A stretch of DNA of 64,000 bases, from the NCBI GenBank assembly GCA_963781705.1, contig CAWAGP010000010.1:1054001-1118000 (forward strand). Reading direction: 5' to 3'. Source of the stretch: JALYGJ01 sp963781705. GTDB taxonomy: Bacteria > Chloroflexota > Limnocylindria > Limnocylindrales > CSP1-4. Shown here piece after piece: positions 26,959 through 37,200 of this stretch; position 1 is the first letter of the stretch; every line of letters begins with the position of its first letter. The notes beneath the pieces are model-generated. The model made no database searches. It saw nothing but the letters and a program-made list of their open reading frames with translations, and was not told the DNA's origin. The position numbers and the translations under genes were made by a program.

Positions 26959-29460
26959 TCAGGAGGGTGAGGCGCCCAGCCCGGGGCTCCTCGATCTGGT
27001 ATGACTCCCGCGGCGTGGATGCAGACGCGCCTCCACGGGCGACCCCGGTGCAAGTTCATGGACCGTGTCGATGAGGCCCACGGTGACGGTCGTCCGGGCG
27101 GCCGGATCGAGTACCACCCGGACAAACGAATGCGTGATGTCGACGTGGACCAATTCACTGCGGTAACGCACCTGCAGCTCGAGGCTGGATATCTCGTCCG
27201 GCAGGAGTGGATTGAGCCACAGTACATCGCGGTGGACGCCGAGGCCCGTATAGCAGCGCTGGATGATGTCCACCGTGCCTGCCATTGCACCCAGGTGAAT
27301 GCCTTCCGGCGTCGTGCCGTCCTGGATGTCGGCCACATCGCTCAGGAGGGCCTCGAGGAACCAGCTCCACGAGTTCGCCCGGTCGGAACGCGATAGCACC
27401 CAGGCATTGACCACCCGACCGAGCGTTGAACCTACCGCCGACCGCGCGAGGTAATAGTCGATCGTGCGCGGGATCACCTCTGGGTCGAATGCATAGCCCA
27501 GCCGCGCGAAGAGGTCGGCCAGTTCGGTCGCCGACAGCAGGTAGAAGATCGTCAGGACGTCCGGCTGCTTGCCCAGCTTGTAGCCATTGGGGCTGATCCC
27601 TTCGGCCTCGAGGATAAGGTCGAGCCGCTGGATGTTGCCATAGCGCTGGCGATAGCCCTCCCAGTCGAATTCTTCGAGTTGTTCGTAGCCCTCGAACTGG
27701 CTGAGCAGGCCATCGGCGTGGAAGACGAGACGCATCCGGCGCGAAACGTCGACCATGCGCGCAACGTCGTCGTCGGTCAGCGCCAGCCGCTCCGAGAGTT
27801 CTGCCCAGCGCTCGGGAGCGAGCAGCCCGATGCAGTCGAGTGCGCGGCAGATCGTCCATACCGCCATCACGTTGGTATAGGAGTTGTTGTTCAGGCCGGG
27901 TTGCTCGCTGCCCGGATAGCCGTCGTGGAACTCGTCGGGACCCATGACCCCGCGGATCTCGTAGCGTCCCAGCGTTTCGTTGAACCGGGCGATGGTCGAC
28001 CAGAAGCGGGCGATGTCGATGATCAGTTCCGCGCCGAACGCATCGAAGAACTCGGTGTCGCCGGTGGTCTGGTAGTACTTCCAGGCGTTGTAGGCGATGG
28101 CCGACCCGACATGGCGCTCAAGATGGGAGTGATCGGCGATCCACCGGCCGGAACGCGGGTTCAGGTAGATGTGGTCCGTTTCTTCGCGGCCATCACTGCC
28201 GCTCTGCCAGGGAAACATGGCACCCCGGTAGCCCGCCTTCCGAGCCGCCCAGCGTGCCTCCGGCAGACGGCGATAGCGGTAGCCCAGCAGCGAGCGCGTC
28301 AGTTCGGGCATGTGCAGTGTGAGGAAGGGGAAGATGAACACCTCGTCCCAGAAGATGTGGCCCTTGTAGCCCTCACCGTGGAGGCCGCGCGCGGGCACGC
28401 CGACATCGAGCTCGATGGTGTTGGGCGAGACGGTCTGGAGCAGATGGAAGATGTGCAGATCGAGGATGCGCTGGGCATGCCGATCCTTGGGCAGTGACAG
28501 GTGGAAGCGGTCCCAGAGGTGTTGCCAGGCGCGCTCGTTACTCGCCAGAAGCACCTCGAAATTGGGGGCACGGTCGATCGCTGTCCGCGATTCCAGGCCT
28601 GGCTCGGAAATGGCCCGATCGCGCGACGTGTACAGCGCCACGATCTTCTCGATGCGCATGGGGTGCCGGCGGGCAAGATCCAGCCTGAACTCCTGGCTCA
28701 CATAGCGGTCTCGGACCGCAACCTGCCGAGGCGGGTGAACGACCTTCGCGGCGTCGAACATGCGCGTCCGCGCCACCTGGGCGATGCGGATGCCCGACTG
28801 CACCGTTTCGACCTGAAGTTCGATCGTGTCGTAATCGACCTCGACGGCGCCTACGTGGCGCAGGTGATCACCGGCCAGCTGTCGGTAGCGTTCGACGCCA
28901 CTGTTCTGGACGGTTCCGTCGAGCGCGCTTCTGACCGCGAGCACGCCACTCCAATTCTCCGCCGTGAACGTCGTCTCGAGACCGGCCAGATGGGGTTCCA
29001 CGAGGTGCACGAAGCGCCGTTGCGCCACCTTCGTGACGCGCCCCCTGCCATCCCGGAAGCGCAGGTCGCGAGACACCACCGCCCGGTGCATGTCGAGCTC
29101 CTGGTGGAACTCGAGCAGTTCCGCCGCGCAGAGGTCGAACCAGTCCTCACCCTCGGCGCGAAACTGCAGAACAAGCCAGTTGGGCAGGTTGACCATGCTC
29201 TCGTCCTCGAGGACGCGCCCATCGATGTTCGACTCGAGCCGGTTGTAGAGCCCCGCGAGGTAGGTCCCCGGGTAGTGGACCGTGTCGGCCGACGTCTCCG
29301 GCGCAGCGCCACGCGTGGCGAAGTAGCCGTTGCCGAGCACACACAGCGACTCGCGCCGGCCCTCCAGGGCGGGGACGAAATCGCCGTATTCGAGCCGCCA
29401 GCTGCTTTCCACGCGACCGCCGGCCGTGGCCTCCGCCACGCCCTGCACGGGGGTGCTCAC
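26959..29460 (-). CDS. GH65 disaccharide phosphorylase
   Basis: 833 residues from GTG 29460. N-terminal beta-sandwich ESLCVLGNGYFATRGAAPET, then the catalytic (alpha/alpha)6 barrel with GHIFWDEVFIFPFLTLHMPE and the general-acid Glu in GVMGPDEFHDGYPG, phosphate-site region TTPEGIHLGAMAGTVDIIQR, and a C-terminal beta domain. GH65 enzymes phosphorolyse alpha-linked glucose disaccharides (maltose, trehalose, kojibiose, nigerose) to beta-glucose-1-phosphate. The KQPD motif region (YKLGKQPDVLTIFYL) helps define the subgroup but does not fix the substrate. Its start overlaps the upstream beta-phosphoglucomutase stop (GTGA), so the product would be converted directly to glucose-6-phosphate. Confidence 0.9.
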   Translation of the reverse strand: MSTPVQGVAEATAGGRVESSWRLEYGDFVPALEGRRESLCVLGNGYFATRGAAPETSADTVHYPGTYLAGLYNRLESNIDGRVLEDESMVNLPNWLVLQFRAEGEDWFDLCAAELLEFHQELDMHRAVVSRDLRFRDGRGRVTKVAQRRFVHLVEPHLAGLETTFTAENWSGVLAVRSALDGTVQNSGVERYRQLAGDHLRHVGAVEVDYDTIELQVETVQSGIRIAQVARTRMFDAAKVVHPPRQVAVRDRYVSQEFRLDLARRHPMRIEKIVALYTSRDRAISEPGLESRTAIDRAPNFEVLLASNERAWQHLWDRFHLSLPKDRHAQRILDLHIFHLLQTVSPNTIELDVGVPARGLHGEGYKGHIFWDEVFIFPFLTLHMPELTRSLLGYRYRRLPEARWAARKAGYRGAMFPWQSGSDGREETDHIYLNPRSGRWIADHSHLERHVGSAIAYNAWKYYQTTGDTEFFDAFGAELIIDIARFWSTIARFNETLGRYEIRGVMGPDEFHDGYPGSEQPGLNNNSYTNVMAVWTICRALDCIGLLAPERWAELSERLALTDDDVARMVDVSRRMRLVFHADGLLSQFEGYEQLEEFDWEGYRQRYGNIQRLDLILEAEGISPNGYKLGKQPDVLTIFYLLSATELADLFARLGYAFDPEVIPRTIDYYLARSAVGSTLGRVVNAWVLSRSDRANSWSWFLEALLSDVADIQDGTTPEGIHLGAMAGTVDIIQRCYTGLGVHRDVLWLNPLLPDEISSLELQVRYRSELVHVDITHSFVRVVLDPAARTTVTVGLIDTVHELAPGSPVEARLHPRRGSHTRSRSPGLGASPS

Positions 29461-30233
29461 GCGACGTCCACCTGGGCCAGGTCACCAACCACCACGTCCG
29501 CACCGTTGCGGCGCAGCGCCTCGGCTTGTCCGGCGCGGTCGACACCGATCACCAGCCCAAAGCCGCCGCGGCGGCCGGCCTCGACGCCTGCGGTGGCATC
29601 CTCGACCACGATCGCGCGTGCCGGCTCAGTCTCCAGCCGCCGCGCGGCCTCGAGGAAGACTGCCGGATGAGGCTTGCCGGGCAGCCCCAGATCGGCGGCA
29701 ATGATGCCGTCGACCCTTGTTTCGAAGAGGTCTTTCACCCCGGCGGCTTCAAGGACCTCACGGGCGTTGCGGCTGGCCGAGATTACGGCCACGCGCAGGC
29801 CGCGCCCGCGAAGCTTCTCGACCAGGTCGACCGTAGATGGGAATGCCGACGTACCGTGCTCCCGTAACTGGGCCAGGAAGAACTCGTCCTTTCGATTGCC
29901 CAGCCCGCACACGGTCTCACGCTCGGGCGGGTCGTCCGGCGAGCCAGCCGGTAGGTCAACGCCACGCGACGCCAGGAAGTCGCGCACGCCGTCATAGCGC
30001 GACTTGCCGTCGACGTACCGGCGGTAGTCGGCGACGGTGTCAAACGGCTGGAATGCGCCGCCGTGTGCCTGGCGCGCAAGGACCTCGTCGAACAGCCGTT
30101 TCCAGGCCGCCGCGTGGACGTCCGCGGTCCTGGTCACGACCCCGTCCATGTCGAAGATGGCAGCGTCGTAGCGGCGTGTGTCCAGGACGTACCGCCGGAC
30201 GCTGGCGTCCCGCGCTGACGGCTGCGGACTCAT
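29457..30233 (-). CDS. Beta-phosphoglucomutase-like HAD phosphatase
   Basis: 258 residues from ATG 30233. HAD motifs: DAAIFDMDGVVTRTADVHAA (nucleophile and acid/base Asp), VAVISASRNAREVL (Ser), LPGKPHPAVFLEAA (Lys) and AIVVEDATAGVEAGRRGGFG (Asp pair). A large cap domain (residues 35-140) matches GH65-linked beta-phosphoglucomutases. It isomerises beta-glucose-1-phosphate to glucose-6-phosphate, completing disaccharide phosphorolysis with the overlapping GH65 gene. Confidence 0.88.
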   Translation of the reverse strand: MSPQPSARDASVRRYVLDTRRYDAAIFDMDGVVTRTADVHAAAWKRLFDEVLARQAHGGAFQPFDTVADYRRYVDGKSRYDGVRDFLASRGVDLPAGSPDDPPERETVCGLGNRKDEFFLAQLREHGTSAFPSTVDLVEKLRGRGLRVAVISASRNAREVLEAAGVKDLFETRVDGIIAADLGLPGKPHPAVFLEAARRLETEPARAIVVEDATAGVEAGRRGGFGLVIGVDRAGQAEALRRNGADVVVGDLAQVDVA

Positions 30234-30346
30234 TACCGGTCACACTATCGCGCCGCGTCGCTACATTTCGGCCAGACTGGCCAGCGAGGACCTGACAATC
30301 GTCACCTACTCGGCCGAGCCGACGAGCCCATCAGAGGCGCGCCGCC

Positions 30347-30592
30347 CTAGTCCGTGGGCCTACCCCGTGCGAACAGGGCGGCATGGTCGACGAGGCCCGC
30401 CGATAGGATCGCGAGGCCAGCGAACAGCATGTGCGCGGCCTGGCTGACGGTCTGCCCCAGGCCGGACGGATCGATGCACGTCCAGTGGACGTTGTCCTCG
30501 CTGGAGTAGCCGGCGCACCCGTCAGGCATGATGAAGAACGCGACCACGAAGAAGACAACGGCGATCACGAGCAACACGTTGCGGACTGTCAC
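30347..30592 (-). CDS. Small two-helix membrane protein
   Basis: 81 residues from GTG 30592. Two hydrophobic segments (NVLLVIAVVFFVVAFFIMP; HMLFAGLAILSAGLVDHAAL) flank an extracytoplasmic-looking loop with two Cys (DGCAGYSSEDNVHWTCIDPS) that could pair. No family recognised. The frame, hydrophobicity and start position support a real gene, but this is the weakest call in its neighbourhood. Confidence 0.5.
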   Translation of the reverse strand: MTVRNVLLVIAVVFFVVAFFIMPDGCAGYSSEDNVHWTCIDPSGLGQTVSQAAHMLFAGLAILSAGLVDHAALFARGRPTD

Positions 30593-30690
30593 TCTGCCCT
30601 CACGCCACCACAGGTCGCCGTTAACCGGCGCCGTCACTGTCGCCGAGAAGGCCGCGAGTGTCAATTGTGTTGGAGCGGCGGGAAGCTCCG

Positions 30691-30696
30691 TATGCT
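30691..30696 (+). promoter_or_regulatory. -10 box (TATGCT) of the kinase-aminotransferase gene
   Basis: TATGCT ends six bases before ATG 30703. A possible -35 (TTGGAG, 30670-30675) is spaced 15 bases upstream. No Shine-Dalgarno. Confidence 0.45.
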
Positions 30697-30702
30697 GAGC
30701 GC

Positions 30703-33007
30703 ATGACCGACGGCGCCGTCGACCGTGTCCTGAGCGCGGCACGGCCTTCCTTCAGCGCGGCGGAGGCGGCCGCGCTCGGTCGGGACGTGTTCCGCGTGGA
30801 GGGCGCGGCGGTCCAAGTCGACAGCGAGCGCGACCAGACCTTCCTGATCGACGGTGATCACGCGAGCGTTCTCAAGATCTCCAACGCCGCCGAATCGCCC
30901 GACCAGCTGGACATGGAGGCACTGGCCGCCCAGCGCATTGCCCAGGTGGATCCGGCTCTCCCCGTTGCCCTGCCATGGCCTGTCCCGGGTGCCCCGGAGA
31001 CCTACCGCGCGCCGGTCACCCGTGGCGGACAGACGCACTGGGCGCGCATGTACGACCGGCTGCCCGGTCGGGCGTCGGTAACAGGCGCCAGCCTGAGCGA
31101 TGAGGCCGTCCGCGACTGGGGGACGACGGCCGCCCAGGTTGGTCGGGCGCTGCGCGGCTTCTGGCATCCGTCGGCGGCTCGCGTGATGCCCTGGGACGTC
31201 CAGCACGCGCTGCTGCTGCGGCCCGATGCTCGATGCGGTCCCGGACGCGGAGGTTCGTGGACTGGTCGAACGCGCGCTCGACCGCTTCGAACGGGAAGCG
31301 ACACCGGTCTGGCCGACCCTCCGTCACCAGGTAATCCACACCGACATGTGCGCGTCGAACACGCTGGTGGACGACGCCGGCCGGGTGACCGGGATCATCG
31401 ATTTCGGCGACGCGAGCTGGTCGGCACTGGTCGTCGACCTGGCCGCGGTCCTGGAGACAGTGGTCGACGGCCGCGAGCAAGACATCGACGAGTTCTTCCG
31501 CATCTGCCGTCTGGCGCTCGACGGCTACGAGAAGGTCACGCCGCTCGAGCCCGGGGAGCGACGGATCGTCGGCGAGTTGGTGGCGGCGCGGATGTGCGCG
31601 GGCATCGTGATACCGGCATCGCGTGCGAGCCTCTACGAGAACCCGGCAACACTCATGCCGCGCCTGCAGGGCCAGGCGGTGAAGATCCTGCGGCTGTTCG
31701 AATCGGTCGGCCCGGACGAGGTCAGGCGGCAGCTCGGCGGCCGCGAGCCGGGGGAGGGGTGGGGCGTACCTGCCCTGCTGGAGCGTCGGGCGAAGGCTTT
31801 CGGGCCGGCGGTGACCGCGCCCACCTACCGCGAGCCGCTGCACCTGGTTCGTGGCGACGGCGTGTGGCTCATCGACGCCGACGGCCGCCGCTATCTCGAC
31901 GCGTACAACAACGTGCCGGTCGTTGGCCACGAGCACCCGCGCGTGGTCGAATCGATAGTCCGCCAGGCGCGCCGCCTGAACACCAACGCGCGTTACCTCC
32001 ACGAAACGGCGCTCGAGGTGGCCGAGCGGCTGATCGCCTCGACCGGCGCCGCGCTCGACGTGGTGATGTTCGTCAACTCGGGGAGTGAGGCGAACGACGT
32101 CGCGTGGCGCATCGCGCGTGCCGCGACCGGGGGGAGTGGCGGCATCACGACCGACTGGGCCTACCACGGCATCACCAACGCGATCCACGACCTGACGCCG
32201 GAGGAGTGGGGGAGTGGCCCCACGCCCGACCACGTGCGCACCTGGCGCCCGCCCGACAACCTTCGTGGCTTCGACGGCAGCGTGGAGTCTTTCGGTGCGG
32301 CAGTCCGATCGCTGGTTGCGGTCGGCCACCCGCCTGCAGTGGCCATCCTCGACAGCGTGCTGACCAGCGACGGGATCATCGATCTGGCGCCGGCCGTTGC
32401 CGCCGAACTGGTCCGACGCACCCACGACGCCGGCGCGCTGTGGATAGCCGACGAGGTGCAGTCGGGCCATGGCCGGACCGGCGCCGCAATGTGGGGCTAC
32501 CAGCGCCTGGGGATTGAGCCGGACATCGTTACGGTCGGCAAGCCGATGGGCAACGGGATGCCCGTGGCCGCGGTGATCACGCGGGGCGAGCTGGCTCAGC
32601 GGTTCTCACCCGAAGGCGAGTTCTTCAGCACGTTCGGCGGCAATCCGGTCGCCATGGCCGCGGCGCTGGCCGTGCTCGAGGTCATGGACGACGAGCGGCT
32701 GATCGAGAACGCTCGCGTCATCGGGGAGTACCTGGCCGGGCAGCTGCGGGAGCTGGCGGGGCGTGCACCCGTGATCGGCGAGGTGCGCGCGGTCGGCCTG
32801 GCGATCGGAGTTGAGGTCGTCAAGCCGGGAACGACCGAGCCCGATCCGGCCACGGCGACGGAGATCGTCGAGGGCATGCGGGGCAGGGGAGTGCTCATCG
32901 GCACGACGGGTCGCCCCAGCAACACCCTCAAGATCCGCCCGCCGCTGGTCTTCCACCGCGCCCACGCCGACCAGTTCCTCGAAACGCTCGAAGAGGTCCT
33001 GACGTGA
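30703..33007 (+). CDS. APH-type kinase fused to class-III aminotransferase/phospho-lyase (one frameshift)
   Basis: 767 residues after repair. Residues 1-340: an aminoglycoside-phosphotransferase-fold kinase with HQVIHTDMCASNTLVDDAGR (catalytic loop) and GIIDFGDASWSALVVDLA (Mg site). Residues 350-767: a class-III PLP aminotransferase fold with VNSGSEANDVAWRIAR, HGITNAIHDLTPEEWG, DEVQSGHGRTGAAMWG and PLP Lys in VTVGKPMGNGMPVAA. This pairing matches hydroxylysine kinase plus ethanolamine-phosphate/phosphohydroxylysine phospho-lyase, i.e. phosphorylate an amino alcohol, then eliminate phosphate. The M23-like domain found between them in some bacterial fusions is absent. One extra base at 31225 (CCC[g]ATG) separates two frames; the kinase motifs sit in the second, so one protein is intended. 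Confidence 0.83.
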
Positions 33008-33037
33008 TGGGACGCGGCTCGGGCAGGCCGACCAGGC

Positions 33038-33511
33038 TCAGCAGGTCTTACCGGTGATGACCTGGGAGTAGAGCACCCTCCCGCTTGCGCTCAGCCACTC
33101 ACCTCGCCACTTGATCCGCGAGAGAAAGTAGGGGTGCGCGGTGCCCCAGTTGTAGACCCACTTGTGGCTGAAGTCGGTGCTGGAACTCGTGTTTCCGAAG
33201 TAGCTCGAGTATTTCCAACCAGATGAGTTGAAGCTCTTCCACCGGCGCCCGTCCTTGGTCTGATACCAGACACGCTGCCGGAACTGGGCAACTCCCGATT
33301 TGCCCGACTCGTGCTGCTCGACCTGAATGACGGCCTTCCCGAAACCTCGCCGGCCACCCGAGCTCGTGCAGGTGTTCTTCAGCAGGTGATAGGCCGTTGA
33401 TCCGTTGACCGTAACGTCCGTCGCCAACGGATGGGCGGACGCGGCCGCCGGAAGCACGAGGCAGGCGCCCAAGATGGTCACGGCCAGCGAAAACATGAAT
33501 TGCCTGCGCAC
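33038..33511 (-). CDS. Secreted small protein, unknown
   Basis: 157 residues from GTG 33511, chosen because GGAGG lies six bases upstream; the first longer TTG start is inferior. A signal peptide (QFMFSLAVTILGACLVLPAA) ends at SAHP. The mature part has two Cys (LKNTCTSSGG and the final KTC) that could form a disulfide, and aromatic-rich strands (VAQFRQRVWYQTKDGRRWKS; FSHKWVYNWGTAHPYFLSR). I recognise no family; the strand pattern suggests a small beta-rich exported binding protein. Confidence 0.6.
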   Translation of the reverse strand: MRRQFMFSLAVTILGACLVLPAAASAHPLATDVTVNGSTAYHLLKNTCTSSGGRRGFGKAVIQVEQHESGKSGVAQFRQRVWYQTKDGRRWKSFNSSGWKYSSYFGNTSSSTDFSHKWVYNWGTAHPYFLSRIKWRGEWLSASGRVLYSQVITGKTC

Positions 33512-33679
33512 GCGAATGCCTCCATTCGGCAACGAGCGCCGGCCACCCCGCAGCGCCTCCCACGCTGATTGCCACGATGCATGGTAGTGCTCGTATTCGG
33601 CCTAGGAGGAGGTCAGCGGGTCCGCCGTACCTTCGTGCCTATTCGCACATCGCATGCAAGGGCCGATGATTGTCATTGA

Positions 33680-34141
33680 ATGACAACGCGCGACCCGCGC
33701 CACACCTACTACAAGATCCTCATGCTGGCCGAGAACGCCGACAGGGAAATCATCAGCACCGTCTTTCGCAAGCTCGCCCGGCGCTACCACCCCGACATCG
33801 ACTCGAGCCCGGAGGCCTCGCGCCGGATGGGCGAGCTGAACGAGGCCTACAGCACCCTCCGCAACCCGGAGAAGCGGCGCGAGTACGACGCCTGGCTGGC
33901 GAGCCGGCGCGACCGACGCAAGGGCGATCACGTGATCCTGCAGCCGGGCGATGTGCCGTACGGCACCGCCGGCATGCCGCCCGGTGTCCCGTACGGAAGC
34001 CTGCTCGAGTTTGGGCGCTACAGCGGCTGGACGCTCGGCCAGATCCGCCAGTACGACCCCGACTTCCTGGAGTGGTTCCGCCGTGTGCCGGCCGGACGGC
34101 AGTATCACGACGAAATCGACCGGATACTCGCCATCCGCTAG
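33680..34141 (+). CDS. J-domain protein with DUF3820-like tail
   Basis: 153 residues from ATG 33680. Residues 8-75 form a DnaJ domain: TYYKILMLAENADREIISTV, then KLARRYHPDIDSSPEAS with the HPD tripeptide, and AYSTLRNPEKRREYDAWLA. No zinc finger or C-terminal chaperone domains follow. The tail (LEFGRYSGWTLGQIRQYDPD, then FLEWFRRVPAG) resembles the small 'G-x-Y-x-G-x-T-L' domain seen in DUF3820-type proteins. It would recruit DnaK to an unknown client. nifJ follows after 143 bases. Confidence 0.82.
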   Translation: MTTRDPRHTYYKILMLAENADREIISTVFRKLARRYHPDIDSSPEASRRMGELNEAYSTLRNPEKRREYDAWLASRRDRRKGDHVILQPGDVPYGTAGMPPGVPYGSLLEFGRYSGWTLGQIRQYDPDFLEWFRRVPAGRQYHDEIDRILAIR

Positions 34142-34284
34142 CACGCCAGACACCCGGTCTCGTTCCTCGTCGACGGTGTGCGACCGCGCGCCACCGCGCA
34201 AGAGCGCCCCGCCACCCAATTTGGCCGATCAGGGCGACACTATGCACAGCCGGTACTCAAGGAACGAACCACAGGGAGAGCCAA

Positions 34285-37200
34285 GTGGACGCAGGCTGGG
34301 AAGCACTCGACGGCAACGAGGCGGCTGCGCGGGTCGCCTATGCGCTGTCTGAAGTCATCGCGATTTACCCCATCACGCCCGCGTCGCCGATGGCCGAGCA
34401 CTGCGACGACTGGTCCGCCGCGGGGAAGCCCAACCTGTGGGGCCAGGTACCCGAAGTAATCGAGCTGCAGTCCGAAGCAGGAGCCGCCGGCGCGCTCCAC
34501 GGAGCGCTTCAGAAGGGCAGCCTGGCGACCACGTTCACGGCAAGCCAGGGACTGCTGCTGATGATCCCGAACATGTTCAAGATCGCCGGTGAGCTGACTC
34601 CTGCGGTCATCCATGTCGCGGCGCGGACGGTGGCGACGCACGCGCTGTCGATCTTCGGCGACCACAGCGACGTGATGCAGACGCGCAGCGCGGGCTGGGC
34701 GATGCTTGCGTCGGCCTCCGTCCAGGAGGCGCACGACATGGCGCTCGTGGCGCACGCCGCGACACTCCGCGCCCGGGTTCCGTTCCTGCACTTCTTCGAC
34801 GGCTTCCGGACGAGCCACGAGGTCAACAAGGTCCACCTGCTGGCGGACGAGGACCTGGCCGCCCTCGTGCGCGACGCGAACGTGCTCGAGTTCCGCCGCC
34901 GCGGACTCACGCCCGATGCACCGGTGGTGCGCGGCACGGCGCAGAACCCTGACGTCTTCTTCCAGGCGCGCGAGGCGGTCAATCCGTTCTACGCGGCGGT
35001 GCCCGGCATCGTGGCCGATGTGATGGACGAGTTCGCTCAACGGACGGGACGGCGCTACAACCTGGTCGACTACCACGGCGCACCCGACGCTGAGCGGGTG
35101 GCGGTGGTCATGGGCTCAGGTGCCGGTGCGCTGCGCGAGACAGTCGATGCGCTGAACGCCGCCGGCGAGCGAGTCGGAATGATCACAATTCGGCTGTTCC
35201 AGCCGTTCCCCATCGACGCGCTGGTGGACGCGCTGCCGATGACGACGCGCGCCATTGCCGTGCTGGACCGCACCAAGGAACCCGGCGCCGTGGGCGAGCC
35301 GCTGTACCTGGCCATTCGGGCGGCCCTGGCCGAAGAGGCGGACAACGGCAGCTCCCGCTTCGAGCATCCGCTTCGCGTCATCGGCGGCCGCTACGGCCTC
35401 GCCTCGAAGGAGTTCACGCCGCAGATGGCCAAGCCGGTCTTCGACGAGTTGTCGATGCACGAGCCGCGGCGCCGCTTCACGGTCGGCATCTACGACGACG
35501 TGAGCAACCTGTCGCTGCCCATCGACCACGAGTTCGACCCACCGCGACCGGCCGGGGAGGTCCACGCGATCTTCTACGGCCTCGGCGCCGACGGCACGGT
35601 CGGGGCCAACAAGGCTTCGGTCAAGATCATCACCGAGGAAACCGACCTGTTCGCGCAGGGCTACTTCGTCTACGACTCCAAGAAGTCAGGCTCCATGACG
35701 ATCAGCCATCTGCGCTTCGGGCCGCATCCCATCCAGTCGACCTACCTGATCGACCAGGCCGATTTCGTCGCGTGCCACCAGTGGAGCCTGCTGGGCAAGG
35801 TGCCGATGCTCGACCACGCCAAGCCCGGCGCCACGTTCCTGCTCAACGCGCCGTACGGCCCGGACGAGGTGTGGCAGCACCTGCCCGCCGACGTCCAGCG
35901 GGAAATGGTCAAGAAGCACATCAACCTGTGGGTCATCGACGCGCTCGCCGTTGCCGCCGAAACCGGCATGGGCAACCGCATCAACACGATCATGCAGCCG
36001 TGCTTCTTCCAGCTCGCCGGCGTCCTGCCGGCGGATGAGGCGATCGCGCAGATCAAGCACTTCGTCGACAAGACCTATTCGAAGCGTGGCGAGGCCGTCG
36101 TTGCGCGTAACTACGCGGCCATCGATAGCAGCCTGGCGGGCCTCGCCCAGGTTCCGCTGGGCCAGCCGACCGACGATGGCGCAAGCGCCTTCACCGTGCC
36201 CGAGCAGGCGCCCGAGTTCGTCAAGCGCGTGACGGCCGTGATGATGGCCGGCGAGGGGGACCGGCTGCCGGTCAGCGCCATGCCGATCGACGGCACCTTC
36301 CCGAGCGGGACGACCAAGTACGAGAAGCGCGCCATTGCCCAGACCATCCCCGTCTGGGATCCGGCTATCTGCATTGACTGCGGCAAGTGCGCGATGGTCT
36401 GTCCGCACGCAACGATCCGCATGAAGGTCTTCCCCGAGTCGTCGCTGGCGGGTGCGCCGGCGAGCTTCATCCACAAGGAGTTCCGGTCGCACGACCTGCC
36501 CGGCCACCGGCTGACGATCCAGGTGGCGCCCGACGATTGCACGGGCTGCGGCGTCTGCGTCGACGTCTGTCCGGCGAAGTCGAAGACGGAAGTGCGCCAC
36601 AAGGCAATCAACATGGAGCCAGTTCTCGACCACAGCGACGTCGAGCGCGAGCGCTGGGACTTCTTCCAGACAATTCCGCGGCTCGCCGATGACCTTGTCT
36701 CGGCGGAGACGGTCAAGGGCAGCCAGTTGCTCGAGCCACTGTTCGAGTTTTCCGGCGCGTGTGGCGGCTGCGGCGAGACGCCGTACATCCGCTTGGTCAG
36801 CCAGCTGTTCGGCGACCGGATGGTCGTCGCCAACGCGACAGGCTGCTCCTCGATCTACGGCGCCAACCTGCCCACCACGCCGTGGACGGTCAACGCGACC
36901 GGGCGCGGGCCGGCCTGGAACAACTCGCTGTTCGAGGACAACGCGGAGTTCGGCCTGGGCTTCCGCCTGGCGCTCGACGCGCAGACGAACCAGGCACGCC
37001 GCCTGCTCGAGGCACTTGCCCCGGAGATCGGCAGCGAGCTGGTTGCCGAGGTACTCGAATCAGACCAGGCCGACGAGGCGGAGATCCGCCGCCAGCGCGA
37101 GCGCGTCGGCCGGATCAGGGAGGCGCTGGAGAAGCTCACTCCATCGAGCGCCCCGGCGCGTTCGCTGCTCGCTCTCACCGACAGCCTCGTCCGCCAGGGC

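Noticed and set aside
31016..32470. 484-codon minus-strand frame over the kinase-aminotransferase gene
   Set aside because: Antisense shadow of catalytic motifs on the plus strand.
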